Below, piece after piece: positions 48,980 to 58,609 of a DNA stretch of 64,000 nucleotides. Origin of the DNA: Nematostella vectensis (taxonomy: Eukaryota; Cnidaria; Anthozoa; Actiniaria; Edwardsiidae); NCBI RefSeq assembly GCF_932526225.1, contig NC_064036.1, positions 3,721,501-3,785,500 on the forward strand. Direction: 5' to 3'. Both the position numbers and the translations under genes were made by a program. How positions within the stretch are numbered: the first letter of the stretch is position 1; the number at the start of each line of letters is the position of its first letter. The notes below the pieces were generated by a model. The model made no database searches, was not told the DNA's origin, and worked only from the letters and a program-made list of their open reading frames with translations.

Positions 48980-51900
48980 AAAGCTGTTCCAATAATAAAA
49001 GAAAACGGTGCGCGAATTTCGTTGGGCGAAAATTTCCACTGTCCTATGTTGACTATTTTATTCTCTCTTACATTCATCTCTTGTCTTTCGATCTTGTCTC
49101 GACTGCGCTTTGATGATTTTCCATCCCGCTTCCAGTCTCTCTTGAGTTCGTCGTTCGCCGACCGTGCACTGTGCGAGACTATGCTAACCGAGATGAACGG
49201 CAAAGAGTTCGCGGGAGACCTGTCCATTCGCCTCCTGTGTTACCCTCGCCTTGATCAACACAAGAAGGTGAGGAAAGATATTACAATGCGTTAGGAATTT
49301 ATGAAATGTTATACAACTTTCGGTCGTGTATTTCTTATCATTATGACAAGTTTCTAGTTTCTGCTAAGACACGGTTTTATTTTTGTGCAGGCCGTCGCGC
49401 AAATCTTACAGAAATGCTCGTCCATCTTGTTACAATATTGCCAGGATTTTTTTCAAGTTGATCTAGCAAAGGTAAGTGTTTTTTGAGTATCACAAGCATC
49501 CCGCAACTACCATATGGTTATCTACACCATCTTATCAGACACAGCTACCCTCGTGTCACCTCTTGCCATCATATTCCACAACTACCACCCAACCATCTCT
49601 TACCCTTCATCGCCCACCAGTACAACCCAGCCATCTCTTACCTTCATCGCCCACCAGTACCACCCAGCCATCTCTTACCTTCATCGCTCACCAGTACCAT
49701 CCAGCCATCTCTTACCATCGTCCACAACTACCACCCAGCCATCTCTCACCATCGTCCACAACTACCATCCAGCCATCTCTTACCTTCATCGCCCACCAGT
49801 ACCATCCAGCCATCTCTTACCCTTCATCGCCCACCAGTACAACCCAACCATCTCTTACCTTCATCGCTCACCAGTACCATCCAGCCATCTCTTACCTTCA
49901 TCGCCCACCAGTACCACCCAGCCATCTCTTACCTTCATCGCTCACCAGTACCATCCAGCCATCTCTTACCTTCATCGCTCACCAGTACCATCCAGCCATC
50001 TCTTACCATCGTCCACAATTACCACCCAGCCATCTCTCACCATCGTCCACAACTACCATCCAGCCATCTCTTACCTTCATCGCCCACCAGTACCATCCAG
50101 CCATCTCTTACCCTTCATCGCCCACCAGTACCATCCAGCCATCTCTTACCATCGTCCACAACTACCACCCAGCCATCTCTCACCATCGTCCACAACTACC
50201 ATCCAGTCATCTCTTACCTTCATCGCCCACCAGTACCATCCAGCCATCTCTTACCTTCATCGCCCACCAGTACCATCCAGCCATCTCTTACCTTCATCGC
50301 CCACCAGTACCACCCAACCATCTCTTAGCTTCATCGCCCACCAGTACCATCCAGCCATCTCTTAGCTTCATCGCCCACCAGTACCATCCAGCCATCTCTT
50401 AGCTTCATCGCCCACCAGTACCATCCAGCCATCTCTTACCTTCATCGCCCACCAGTACCATCCAACCATCTCTTACCTTCATCGCCCACCAGTACCATCC
50501 AGCCATCTCTTACCTTCATCGCCCACCAGTACCACCCAACCATCTCTTAGCTTCATCGCCCACCAGTACCATCCAGCCATCTCTTAGCTTCATCGCCCAC
50601 CAGTACCATCCAGCCATCTCTTACCTTCATCGCCCACCAGTACCATCCAGCCATCTCTTACCTTCATCGCCCACCAGTACCACCCAACCATCTCTTAGCT
50701 TCATCGCCCACCAGTACCACCCAACCATTTCTTATGATCATCGACTACAACTACCATCCAGCCATCTCTTACCATCGTCCACAACTACCATCCAGCCATC
50801 TCTTACAAGCATCCACAACTACCATCCAGCCATCTCTAACCATCGTCCACAACTACCATCCAGCCATCTCTAACCATCATCCACAACTACCATCCAGCCA
50901 TCTCTAACCATCGTCCACAACTACCATGCAGCCATCTCTTACCATCGTCCCCAACTACCATGCAGCCATCTCTTACCATCGTCCGCAACTACCATCCAGC
51001 CATCTCTTACCATCGTCCACAACTACCATCTAGCCATCTATCACCATTGTCCACAACTACCATCTACAACTACCATCACGCCATCTCTTACCATCGTCCA
51101 CAACTACCATCCAGCCATCTCTCACCATCTTCCACAACTACCATCAAGCCATCTCCTACAATCATCGTCCAAAACTGCTATCCAGCCATCTCTCACCATC
51201 GTCCACCACTACCATCCAGCCATCTCTAACCATCATCCACAACTACCATCCAGCCATCTCTTACCATCGTCCACCACTACCATCCACAACTACCATCCAG
51301 CCATCTCTTACAAGCGTCCACAACTACCATCAAGCCATCTCTTACCATCATCGTCCAAAACTGTTATCCAGCCATCTCTTACCATCGTCCACCACTACCA
51401 TATGTCCCATTTCCCTTTTGGAACTAACAGTCATGGGGTGTTACCCCAATAGTAAAGATGGGCGCGGTTTCTTTTGCAGTGGTCATATCTTCTGACCGTG
51501 TTATTGGAGCATTTCCAGAAGCCAGTAGACCCCGAGATCTTATTGGACACAGATGATAGGAGGGTGCTGCTTGGCACATTGAAGGGTTAGAGTTTTAATA
51601 TGCAAATCCAAGTGCTTCGTTTAAGCGGTTTTCTTAGTCATTATCATTAAATAATGATTATATAACAATAACAATAACAATAACATTAATTATAATTATA
51701 AGTAATAATTATAAAAATTATTATCATTGTCATTGTTATTTACCAATGTCATTGTTATTTACCATATTTAATAAAACATAAATTCAAAATAGCTTCCAAA
51801 AGACAAACCTGAAAATGTTTGCTTTTTTTTATTCTAACCTGACTTTTTAAATGCCTTCATAGGAACATTATCACGATTGGCTGAACTGACCAGTCCACCG

Positions 51901-52047
51901 ACCCTTCTCGCGCTATTGCCGGACGAAGGAGACCTGGGCTTCTTCTTACCATATTTGGAGCAATGCTATCGACGATGTACCGCTAATAAGTTGAATAGAA
52001 GGCTCCATACTGGGAGTGTGTCAATGCAAGCTAAGTCTTTTTCGTAA
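34340..52047 (+). CDS. HPS3: HPS3, BLOC-2 complex subunit, complete
   Basis: Subunit of BLOC-2, which with HPS5 and HPS6 directs cargo from endosomes to lysosome-related organelles. Nineteen exons: 34340-35061, 36247-36668, 37097-37743, 41660-41884, 42224-42408, 42887-43058, 45042-45094, 45316-45409, 45486-45563, 45718-45816, 46336-46399, 46518-46552, 47907-47999, 48292-48355, 48437-48660, 49136-49267, 49391-49471, 51480-51585 and 51863-52047. They total 3681 nt (1226 residues; human about 1004), all phases agreeing. Family landmarks: the start MVKVLLCHYFRSQ, the N-terminal segments ITALACCKNTGNIIIACDGKL and VRGVDICD-like region, MCVMVSGPKEGYVYDIYNKA, PEWAIYVLHSMDPLQLYKAM, YYEMTGLPLWEV, TEDLLKIQ-SLLSSSF, and the ending GDLGFFLPYLEQC. 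The extra length lies mainly in Ser/Glu-rich segments of exon 3 and in exon 15. For exons 5 and 7 the acceptor was picked by frame and homology over a nearby alternative. Confidence 0.92.
35181..35262 (+). repeat. tRNA-derived SINE-like sequence
   Basis: Contains an A-box-like TGGCCTGTGGTTAGC and an exact B box GGTTCAAACCC in a perfect 5-bp T-arm (CCAGG/CCTGG), then a T run as Pol III terminator. The anticodon loop CTCATAA would read CAU. The acceptor stem does not pair (3' TCGAGCC lacks a 5' partner), so this is a tRNA-derived SINE head or pseudo-tRNA. It is in HPS3 intron 1. Confidence 0.55.
37908..41226. mobile_element. 3.3 kb foldback DNA transposon with 5-bp target duplication
   Basis: Starts CAGGGGCGG and ends CCGCCCCTG, with TGAAG directly outside both ends (37903-37907 and 41227-41231). 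The first and last ~1 kb are inverted copies: GGCACAGTGATAGAGAA at 38080 answers TTTCTCTATCACTGTGCC near 40985. Each arm is a degenerate tandem array with TACTTACAGTTATACTAGAG recurring every ~140-150 bp (left near 38139, 38290, 38433, 38580, 38720; right in inverted form). The middle (39100-40100) has a decayed minus-strand coding remnant. It lies in HPS3 intron 3. The CAGGG ends and 5-bp duplication suggest a hAT-type element (inference). Confidence 0.85.
39296..39747 (-). pseudogene. Decayed transposon-associated coding remnant with Cys-rich tail
   Basis: Minus-strand segments GKGKTSAWNVWEAFPEV (39559-39747 frame), then LERFVVLLYSKMS and NDARKEMVARRS, and a cysteine-rich tail GCKRRCRCIKTGLKCTALCR, which resembles the end of an uncharacterised repeat-borne protein family common in animal genomes (from memory, not searched). 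The parts lie in different frames, so at least two frameshifts are present. It sits between the arms of the foldback element. Confidence 0.5.
43225..44680 (+). repeat. Interspersed degenerate tandem repeats in HPS3 intron 6
   Basis: An ~80-bp unit with GTTGATGGCATCCCAAATTCC and CTTGTGTGTTGTAAAG occurs about three times at 43230-43450 and again at 44565-44670. Between them, a ~205-bp block (GCACAATCCTTAATCTAC-like to TGTTAAACAAC) is tandemly duplicated at about 43534-43738 and 43739-43915. GTGGACGAGTTGACTCTA recurs at 44080-44165. Confidence 0.8.
45956..46093. mobile_element. MITE with AGGACACAGAAAGCGGG inverted ends
   Basis: AGGACACAGAAAGCGGG at 45956 is matched inverted by CCCGCTTTCTGTGTCCT ending at 46093, with a further inner match (CCAT near 45973, ATG near 46072). 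138 bp, non-coding, in HPS3 intron 10. No sure target duplication. Confidence 0.75.
46612..47623. mobile_element. ~1 kb non-autonomous element with CCTGAGTATCAGG ends
   Basis: CCTGAGTATCAGG at 46612-46624 is answered by its exact inverse CCTGATACTCAGG at 47611-47623. ACAACTTC occurs near both ends outside (46601-46608 and 47628-47635), a possible long imperfect target duplication as in Mutator-type elements. No transposase seen; ORFs inside lack recognisable content. In HPS3 intron 12. Confidence 0.6.
47793..47876 (-). repeat. tRNA-like SINE or pseudo-tRNA
   Basis: On the minus strand there is an exact B box GGTTCGATTCC inside CGGG...CCCG and an A-box-like TTAGCGCGTCAGCG about 45 nt upstream. 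Stems other than the T arm pair poorly, so a functional tRNA is unlikely. Confidence 0.45.
48776..48978 (+). repeat. TTATTG hexanucleotide array flanked by ATT repeats
   Basis: A run of ATT trinucleotides, then about 20 or more TTATTG hexamers (about 48819-48935), then ATT again to 48978. Poly-Asn, poly-Leu and poly-Ile ORFs over it are artefacts. In HPS3 intron 15. Confidence 0.97.
49560..51410 (+). repeat. 1.85 kb minisatellite with mixed 37-bp and 34-bp units
   Basis: Two related units alternate: one with TACCATCCAGCCATCTCTTA followed by CCTTCATCGCCCACCAG (37 bp), and one with the same start followed by CCATCGTCCACAAC (34 bp). The 37-bp type dominates to about 50735, the 34-bp type after. 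It fills most of HPS3 intron 17. Because the units have few stop codons, all three plus frames are open over ~850 bp, but these are not genes. Confidence 0.97.
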
Positions 52048-53198
52048 ACAAAGCACTTTACGACACTGTTGAACTGGTCATTGTATGCGAGGATCTTTGA
52101 ATGATGCGTATTTTAGGGACTCATTTCCCTTGTAGTTGACACACGAAACAGATTATTGTCCGTAGAAAAAAGGAATGTAAAAGAAATCAGAAATTCTACA
52201 ATATCAATATAATGAAAAATTCTTCAACTATTGAAACATTATGTAAAAAGATCCCCCCCCCCTTACGAAGGGAAGGCTCTATTTTCAGCAGTCAGTAGGG
52301 GCACGTACTGCGGGCTCACAGAAAGGGCTGTTAATCGAGGCTTCTCCCGCCGAAGAATGGGTTACCAGACGTGAGGGCACGTACTGCGGGCTCACAGAAA
52401 GGGCTGTTAATCGAGGCTTCTCCCGCCGAAGAATGGGTTACCAGACGTGGAGGCACGTACTGCGGGCTCACAGAAAGGGCTGTTAATCGAGGCTTCTCCC
52501 GCCGAAGAATGGGTTACCAGATGTTGGGGTTTCGGTGCGCCGGATCTTCCGGAAGTTTCACCCCCTAGCCAAAATACAAACACCCCATCCCCTGAAATAT
52601 TTTTCTATTATTTACGTGTGGAGAGGGGAGAGTCATACAATTCATAGGTACATTTTATTGAACATTTTTTTCGATCAAAGTTAAATTTTACAAGAACAGA
52701 TTTACACAAGAATTATAGACAGGCTTTTTCACACTTTTTTGTGTTTACTATAGCTTGATTTGCTATCAAAATTGAAAATTTTTTTATCATTAGTTCCTAA
52801 AAAATCAAAACGAATATTCGGATCTGCTAAAGAAAAATCACAAAATGCATAAGGAGTTGCACTTTTTTTTCCATTTTTTATGACGCGACTTCAAGCCAGA
52901 AAAAGATCCACATATATTAACAATAACAGAAAAGATGTGCAAGAGAGTCTGCCTCAGCCTCGCAAAACAAAACGAAGCAACAAGTTGTCAGAGGGCGGCA
53001 TTTTTTTCCCGAAACACTCGAGTATCGCTGCGTGTGAATTTTTGTTGTTGGTGGTGGTGTTGTTTCAAACCAGCAAAATGCTGGGCGGGTAGGGGAGGGG
53101 GAAGGTTGGCATTACCCCTTGCCCACAATTCTTGTTGATATAGTAGAAGTAAAAACAATAAAATACGGTAGACTGCGAAGCACAATCATCGACCAAAT
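52048..53198. other. Spacer after HPS3
   Basis: HPS3 3' flank, a short C run near 52254-52262, the 76-bp triple repeat at 52300-52525, then AT-rich sequence to the sulfotransferase gene. No exon recognised. Confidence 0.5.
52300..52525 (+). repeat. 76-bp tandem repeat, three copies
   Basis: GGCACGTACTGCGGGCTCAC starts copies at 52300, 52376 and 52452; each runs through TTCTCCCGCCGAAGAATGGG to ACCAGA. Copies are nearly identical. Confidence 0.97.
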
Positions 53199-53891
53199 CT
53201 AAAACAGAAGTATCAAGCAAATCCCAATAATAAGCACGAAACAACTAAGAATGATCGTGAGTTCCATTCGCATACGAGCCACTATGGATGACTTGTTGAT
53301 CATGTCTGGTATAAATTCGCTTTTTTTGTTACGGTGTGGGAATGGTATGGATGGAGCTTCATGGCCGAGGAACGCACACAGGGGTTCCCATCCCTCCTTC
53401 ACATTAAACACCAGTAACCTATCAGCTGGCACTATCGCCTTGACCTCTTCGATATGTCGAGTGTAGTCTAAAGTGTTCAGAGCTGCGGTCTGGTGTCTGA
53501 TCAACGTCGCCCATTTGCGACCAGTAGGAGTGAGAACACGCGCGAGTTTAAGCCAGCGCTGGTTATAAACTGACCACCAGATGTCTAGCGACCGTGTTAA
53601 GCTTGTAAGCCACTCCTCTGCGTTTTCCCGAACGGTGAGGATGACCTTGAGTTCCGGGAGTGCCACGAGGATGTCCCTTACGAACAAATATGGCGGCAAA
53701 TCAATTGCCGTGTCCACGCTAGCGTACATAGCGGTGAAATCTGGGTTGGTGCCTTGGAAAGCCTTGATCCACTCATCCATGTGGTACCTCCAGTTCTCTT
53801 CAATGTCATACACCGTGTAGCCCAGATACCGCAAGGCCGCGACCAGGGATTTCGTCCCTGTTTTTGAAAGTCCTGCGCAGATAAACCTCAT
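53199..53891 (-). CDS. Sulfotransferase-like P-loop protein with C-terminal membrane anchor
   Basis: Belongs to the sulfotransferase-4 type family (PAPS-dependent sulfotransferase fold; substrates largely unknown). Intronless, 230 residues from the ATG at 53891. The frame is open to 53939 but begins there with TTG, and family proteins start at M(K/R)xICAG. The PAPS 5'-phosphosulfate loop is SKTGTKS (residues 8-14), followed by LRYLGYTVYDIEENW; the 3'-phosphate region is LKVILTVRENAEEWLTSL. A DRLLVFNVKEGWEPLCAFLG segment near residue 155 is also typical. The last ~22 residues (ELTIILSCFVLIIGICLILL) form a hydrophobic tail anchor, so it is probably membrane-bound with a very short C-terminal end. 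Confidence 0.85.
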   Translation of the reverse strand: MRFICAGLSKTGTKSLVAALRYLGYTVYDIEENWRYHMDEWIKAFQGTNPDFTAMYASVDTAIDLPPYLFVRDILVALPELKVILTVRENAEEWLTSLTRSLDIWWSVYNQRWLKLARVLTPTGRKWATLIRHQTAALNTLDYTRHIEEVKAIVPADRLLVFNVKEGWEPLCAFLGHEAPSIPFPHRNKKSEFIPDMINKSSIVARMRMELTIILSCFVLIIGICLILLF

Positions 53892-54565
53892 CGTGTGTTC
53901 GTTCGTGACGCGTTTTGTTTTAGTGCTGCGTAGAGGCAATTGGATCCCAATAATCCTCCAGGTTATTATTCATCGGTCATTCATCGTGCGTTCATTAAGA
54001 CCCTCCAGGATATCACCAAGACACTTGAATATCGCCCTATGACATGTTCTCCAATAGGATTCTCGATTCCGGATCTTAGTATGTGGATTCCGGATTCTAT
54101 GTGGGTTTTTCCCGTTTTTTCTCGTATTCAAAATGACGGACACCTAGACGTGACGTCATAAAAATCGAGATGCCTGAGGACGTGGATGTCGTGGATGTCG
54201 TGGATGACGTGGATGTAAGGTGTGTTACATTGGACTGCTTGCGAAGCTTGGTTTATTTCAAATAAGCTGCTAATCCTTTGCAGAGTGAATGTTTTATGAG
54301 TTGTAAGTTGAAATGTCTTTTTTGGTAGACAAGATTAACTGTAGTTATTTAAGCAAGCCCAGTCGAAGAGTTGCGAAATATACTCATTCTCAATTGCACG
54401 CGCAGTCGAGACCCAAAACTTCGATCTCGATATCGTATCTGGTGAATATCAGTCCCGATTTCCCTGTGTTGGAACCCTGGGAAGACTCCTGCGCGCTGTA
54501 ACACTGAAATGTCATATATGTACATATCCCCTGGCCACTATCCCTCACTGTCTCTCGCTTGCCCA
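53892..54565. other. Spacer between sulfotransferase and METTL24-like genes
   Basis: Includes a short GTGGATGTC repeat tract at 54181-54216. No gene recognised. Confidence 0.5.
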
Positions 54566-56178
54566 CTAAAGGATCGCTGGTTTTCCTTGTTTTGCTCTCT
54601 TCTTAAGTAGTTTCAAGCGTCTTCTCTTCCGAATTCTGGTGTTTATAAAGAGCATCTCGAAGCAGTCGCCGTTGGTCGGGTTCTTGTGCATGCTGGCCAC
54701 CTCAAAGCTCTGCCGCTGCAGCCATCGGATGGTGCTGTAGTATTTGCGCAAGGCCGAGGGGTCCTTATCCGAGCAGTGCAACTCGATGACAAGCTGACGG
54801 GCGTGGCGGCGAAGGGTGCCGTCGGCGAGCATCTGAGGCAGGCAGTTCCACTCGTCCCATTCAATGTCTATTTTGACCACGTCGATCAGCCTCTAAGGAG
54901 TTAATGAGATAAATGTGTCACCGTATGGGCTTGCCTCAAAGAGGGCAGCTTTAGAAATCGCAGTGTCGCTTATAAGAGTTTATGTTGGTGTATAATGATA
55001 GTGCATGTATAATATCGATTGATTTATTGATGATGATGAAGATGATGGTGACGACGATGATCATGATCATAATTGTTATGATGATGATAATGACGGTTAT
55101 TATATTTGGTTATGGTGCTAATGATGGTGATGGAAGATGAGGTCGATATTGTTTATCTGATATGGTGGCGTTGCTTATGGTGATACGCTATGATAAGAGT
55201 GTGATGTGGTTGTGATGGCGTTGTTGAAGATTCTGTTGTAGCGAACCCTGAGCACCCCCCTATGTACGCGCCTGATTGCGGTGGCAATAGTTACGATGTT
55301 GGCGCCTCTGTTCATTATGGTTTTTCTGCTGGATGTTGATTTTCGGCGAGAATTATCATGACATATTACCCCGTAGCTACGATACAGCATAGTTCCTCAC
55401 CTTTGTGTGGTTGAGCTCTTTGACGATACTTGCGAGTGTCCTTGCCCTCCACATATCTTTATCTTGCCGGTCGTATTCCGAGCCGTTAGTACGCTCTTGG
55501 TCTGTAGTGGATAGACCTGTGTCGTAGAAGTAGACTCCATCTGATCGTCTATGTTCCTCCATTCCATTTGTCGGGTCGAAAGAATATACGTGACACCCGT
55601 ACTCTCCAAGACAGTCGTCGAACGAGAAGTCATCTGAGATTCTACAAAGAGGAAAGCCTTGAGTGCAACCAAGTCCTTGGCGATTTTACCGGGTTTCCTA
55701 GCAGCCAAGCTCCTGGTGTTCTGACCGGGATTCCTGTGGAGCTGGGATTGTTTCCTGTGACGTCACAACTCTTGCCACAGGAATCCCGAATAAAACGCCG
55801 GTAAGGCTAGTAAGGCTATATGTTACCCAAAGGAGTAGACTGTACAGTGCCACTCTGTAAGCCCCGCGTCCTTGTCGAAGCACACGTCCCATGCGCCATC
55901 TGGGCCCCACGTTCTAGACGAGCTCAAACTAAGCTGAGCCTTGGCGCCTCCACACCGTCTCACGTCCTCACAGACCGTGCCCTGGACAGACAGAAAGTGA
56001 CGTAGTCGGGCCCATTCTTCAGCACTCGTCCCGTTACCCGCGGGTGGCTCTTCGATGTACTCGAAGATACTAGGGTCTATCGGGGTCGCTGTTGATACTG
56101 GCGGCGTGGCTCTATGTGTTTGTTCTATGCGGTCTAATACAAGGAGAAGATCGTTAGGATAAAGGTCATTTTTGAAAA
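54566..56178 (-). CDS. METTL24-like methyltransferase, last three exons
   Basis: Putative SAM-dependent methyltransferase of the METTL24/FkbM-related group; substrate unknown. Exons 56178-55827, 55641-55401 and 54892-54566 on the minus strand join in phase. They read WDVCFDKDAGLTEWHCTVYS, then FGISDDFSFDDCLGEYGCHVYSFDP split over the first junction, TLASIVKELNHTK, and DVVKIDIEWDEWNCLPQML, RQLVIELHCSD and DCFEMLFIN. The order Cys-rich entry, GISDDFSFD, CHVYSFDP, DxxKIDIE...EW matches METTL24 proteins. In the KIDIE motif family members usually have GAEW; here it is WDEW. The tail is basic (RIRKRRRLKLLKKRAKQ). Upstream exons and the start codon were not found; the 56178 acceptor has a poor pyrimidine tract and is tentative. 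Confidence 0.75.
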
Positions 56179-58578
56179 CTCAGTTTTGGCATTCTTTGAC
56201 ATCTAACGTAATAACTCAAATAAAAGTCGATCAAGAAATTGGCGGTTTTCACGGCGTGTTTTTTTTTTTATTTTGTAGAAAATCTATAGAAGCTCATTTT
56301 TCCCTCACAATCCACGTATGCACTTCAAAGCGCATACGTTTCCAGAGTATTTTTCGCCGGTTTTTTTTAGTGGTATCATTGGGCGCGTCTGGGCCGGCGT
56401 TATGATGATCCTTCAAATTTTGCAAACTCGCGCAACAACACGCAACATCGTGCCGCCAATTCATCACCTCAATAAGAATCTTCGTATCGCATTTTTGTCA
56501 AGCTAATCTGCCTTCGATGCATGCTTTGTTGCATTCCGTTCTAAAGTAGAAAAGCGCCGCGGCAAATACTGTACGTAATATCTACTATTCTCCTCGCCAA
56601 CCCGCAACATAACAGGTATTCTGTGCGAAAACCTTTCGCTGTCTGTGTTATGACTGAATAGCGTACATGCATCCGCTGTTGCGACACTCACCGCTTGTCG
56701 TATCACGTTTGTTTCTTTCTTTAGAGTATTCAGGGTCAGGATTGCACGATAATCTCTTGAAATAAATGTTACAGTTTAGATAAGCCATGCCATTTGCGAG
56801 TATAGTGTTGATGCTATTACAAACAACATGATGATCTGATGTGATAAAGGCTCATGTCATTTTATTATTAACATTTTGTAAAGTTCTTTAATTTATATGC
56901 AAGGTGTCTTAAAGGGATTCTAGTTCCCTTTTCTCCAATCCCACTGTTGAAGTCCCAGTGAAAACCTAGCTTTACCCTCCGTTTCCTTTAGTATTTTCAG
57001 TGGAAACTAAGCTTTACCTGGGAAAGAAGCCAAGTACACACGATTAAGGTCCCTACAATTGCCAACGTCGATTGTCTCGCGGGGAAACGGCAAAAACTTC
57101 CAAGAATTCCCTAAAACGATATCAGAAGTGAAAGACTAGTAGAGATAGAGTGTAGGGCCCGGTTTCTTGATAGCATGTTAACGCTTATCCACTGATAAAT
57201 AAGGTTATGGAGACATTTGATTGGATAACAACCTTATTTATCTCTTGGTTTGCGTTAACTTGCTTTCTAGGAACCCGGCCCAGGCGTTTTAAATGTAAGT
57301 TCGAAAAGAGTTCCCTTACTCGAATAAACAAATAATCCAAATCTAATACTTAACTCCGCCTTCTTTCTCCTCCGACCAGTATCAAAAGTTCCCGTACTAA
57401 AGTCCGCTCAGTGTCAAGCTATTTCACAACATTGAAACTCGAAATTCCAATACATCGATAGTGTTCCGCATTTTTGTTATATGAAAAGACCAAGGAAATT
57501 GTGAAAAATTATTTTATACTTATAACTTATATGCCTTGTTGTTATTATTAGCTGCATCGGCCCTTAAAGTGGTCCAGGCAAAGGGTTCACATCTCTATCC
57601 GGGTTCAACTTAAAAAACGTCTGTTACATAAATGATGAACTTCCAGATTTATCATTTTCAAATCGTTATTTGCCTCTCTTTTTGTTTGTTTTCAAGGATA
57701 ACTATCCTCAACGCACTCAAAGACTCAATAACCCTCTTTGTTTTGAGACAAACTAACCTGCCCGTGTATACGCCTCTCGGACGTAAACTCCATCATCAAT
57801 CGCGGGAATCTTGGTTTGGTGTGAAATCTGCTCGTTAGAATCATTGAGGAAACGTGGCAACCCAACAAGGGTCAACAGCAAAAAAACGTTTGCGTGTGTG
57901 AGAAAGAGTGACCTGTTTATGGTTAGTTTATGAACAGGTTGCGTGTACGAAAAGGCGTTTTACAGGTTCGAAGGACGCTTGTCACCAGGTTCGAAAGACG
58001 GTTGGTGATCAATAATCATTGATTAGATTCTGTCTACTCCGTGCGTGGAGTGTACCAAAAAAGAACACCTAGGGTTATAAGAGATTGGCAATAAAAAACA
58101 TTTGTAAACATTTGATTAACTCTGAAGGAATTCTCCCTCTGCGGCCCTGTGAAAACTCGTTCTAATCTGATCCGTAAGATTTTGATATTATAATATATCC
58201 TTGACTAATTAAAATTATGCAATCAAGCATGGCTAATAATTTACTACGTAATCCTAGATTTATGGCGTTCTTGCAGCGTTACTTGTATTTTGTTCCCTCT
58301 ATAGAATCTTTATTGTACCGTCGTAGAGAGGCACCGTACAAGAGAGAGGTGTGTGTAAATTTGTGAGTGACCTTTGTATATACGGTTTTACAGGTTCGGA
58401 AGACCAGTATCTTATCACCATTAACTCAATAACTTCACGGTTGGTGATCAATAGTTATTAATATGGTGCGTTCTGTAAAAAAAAAGAACACCCAGCGTAG
58501 TAAAAAAATTATCAGAAAGCAGAGAGAGTAAAAATTATATTAAATATATAGCCATCCCCCATGTAGCACGCCCCTCCC

Positions 58579-58609
<31 letters not shown>

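Noticed and set aside
48687-49113. Poly-Leu, poly-Ile/Val and poly-Asn ORFs
   Set aside because: Direct products of the ATT and TTATTG repeats.
49476-50402. Pro/Ser/His-rich ORFs of about 280-308 codons in three frames
   Set aside because: They are translations of the 37/34-bp minisatellite, open in all three frames at once, and lie between HPS3 exons 17 and 18.
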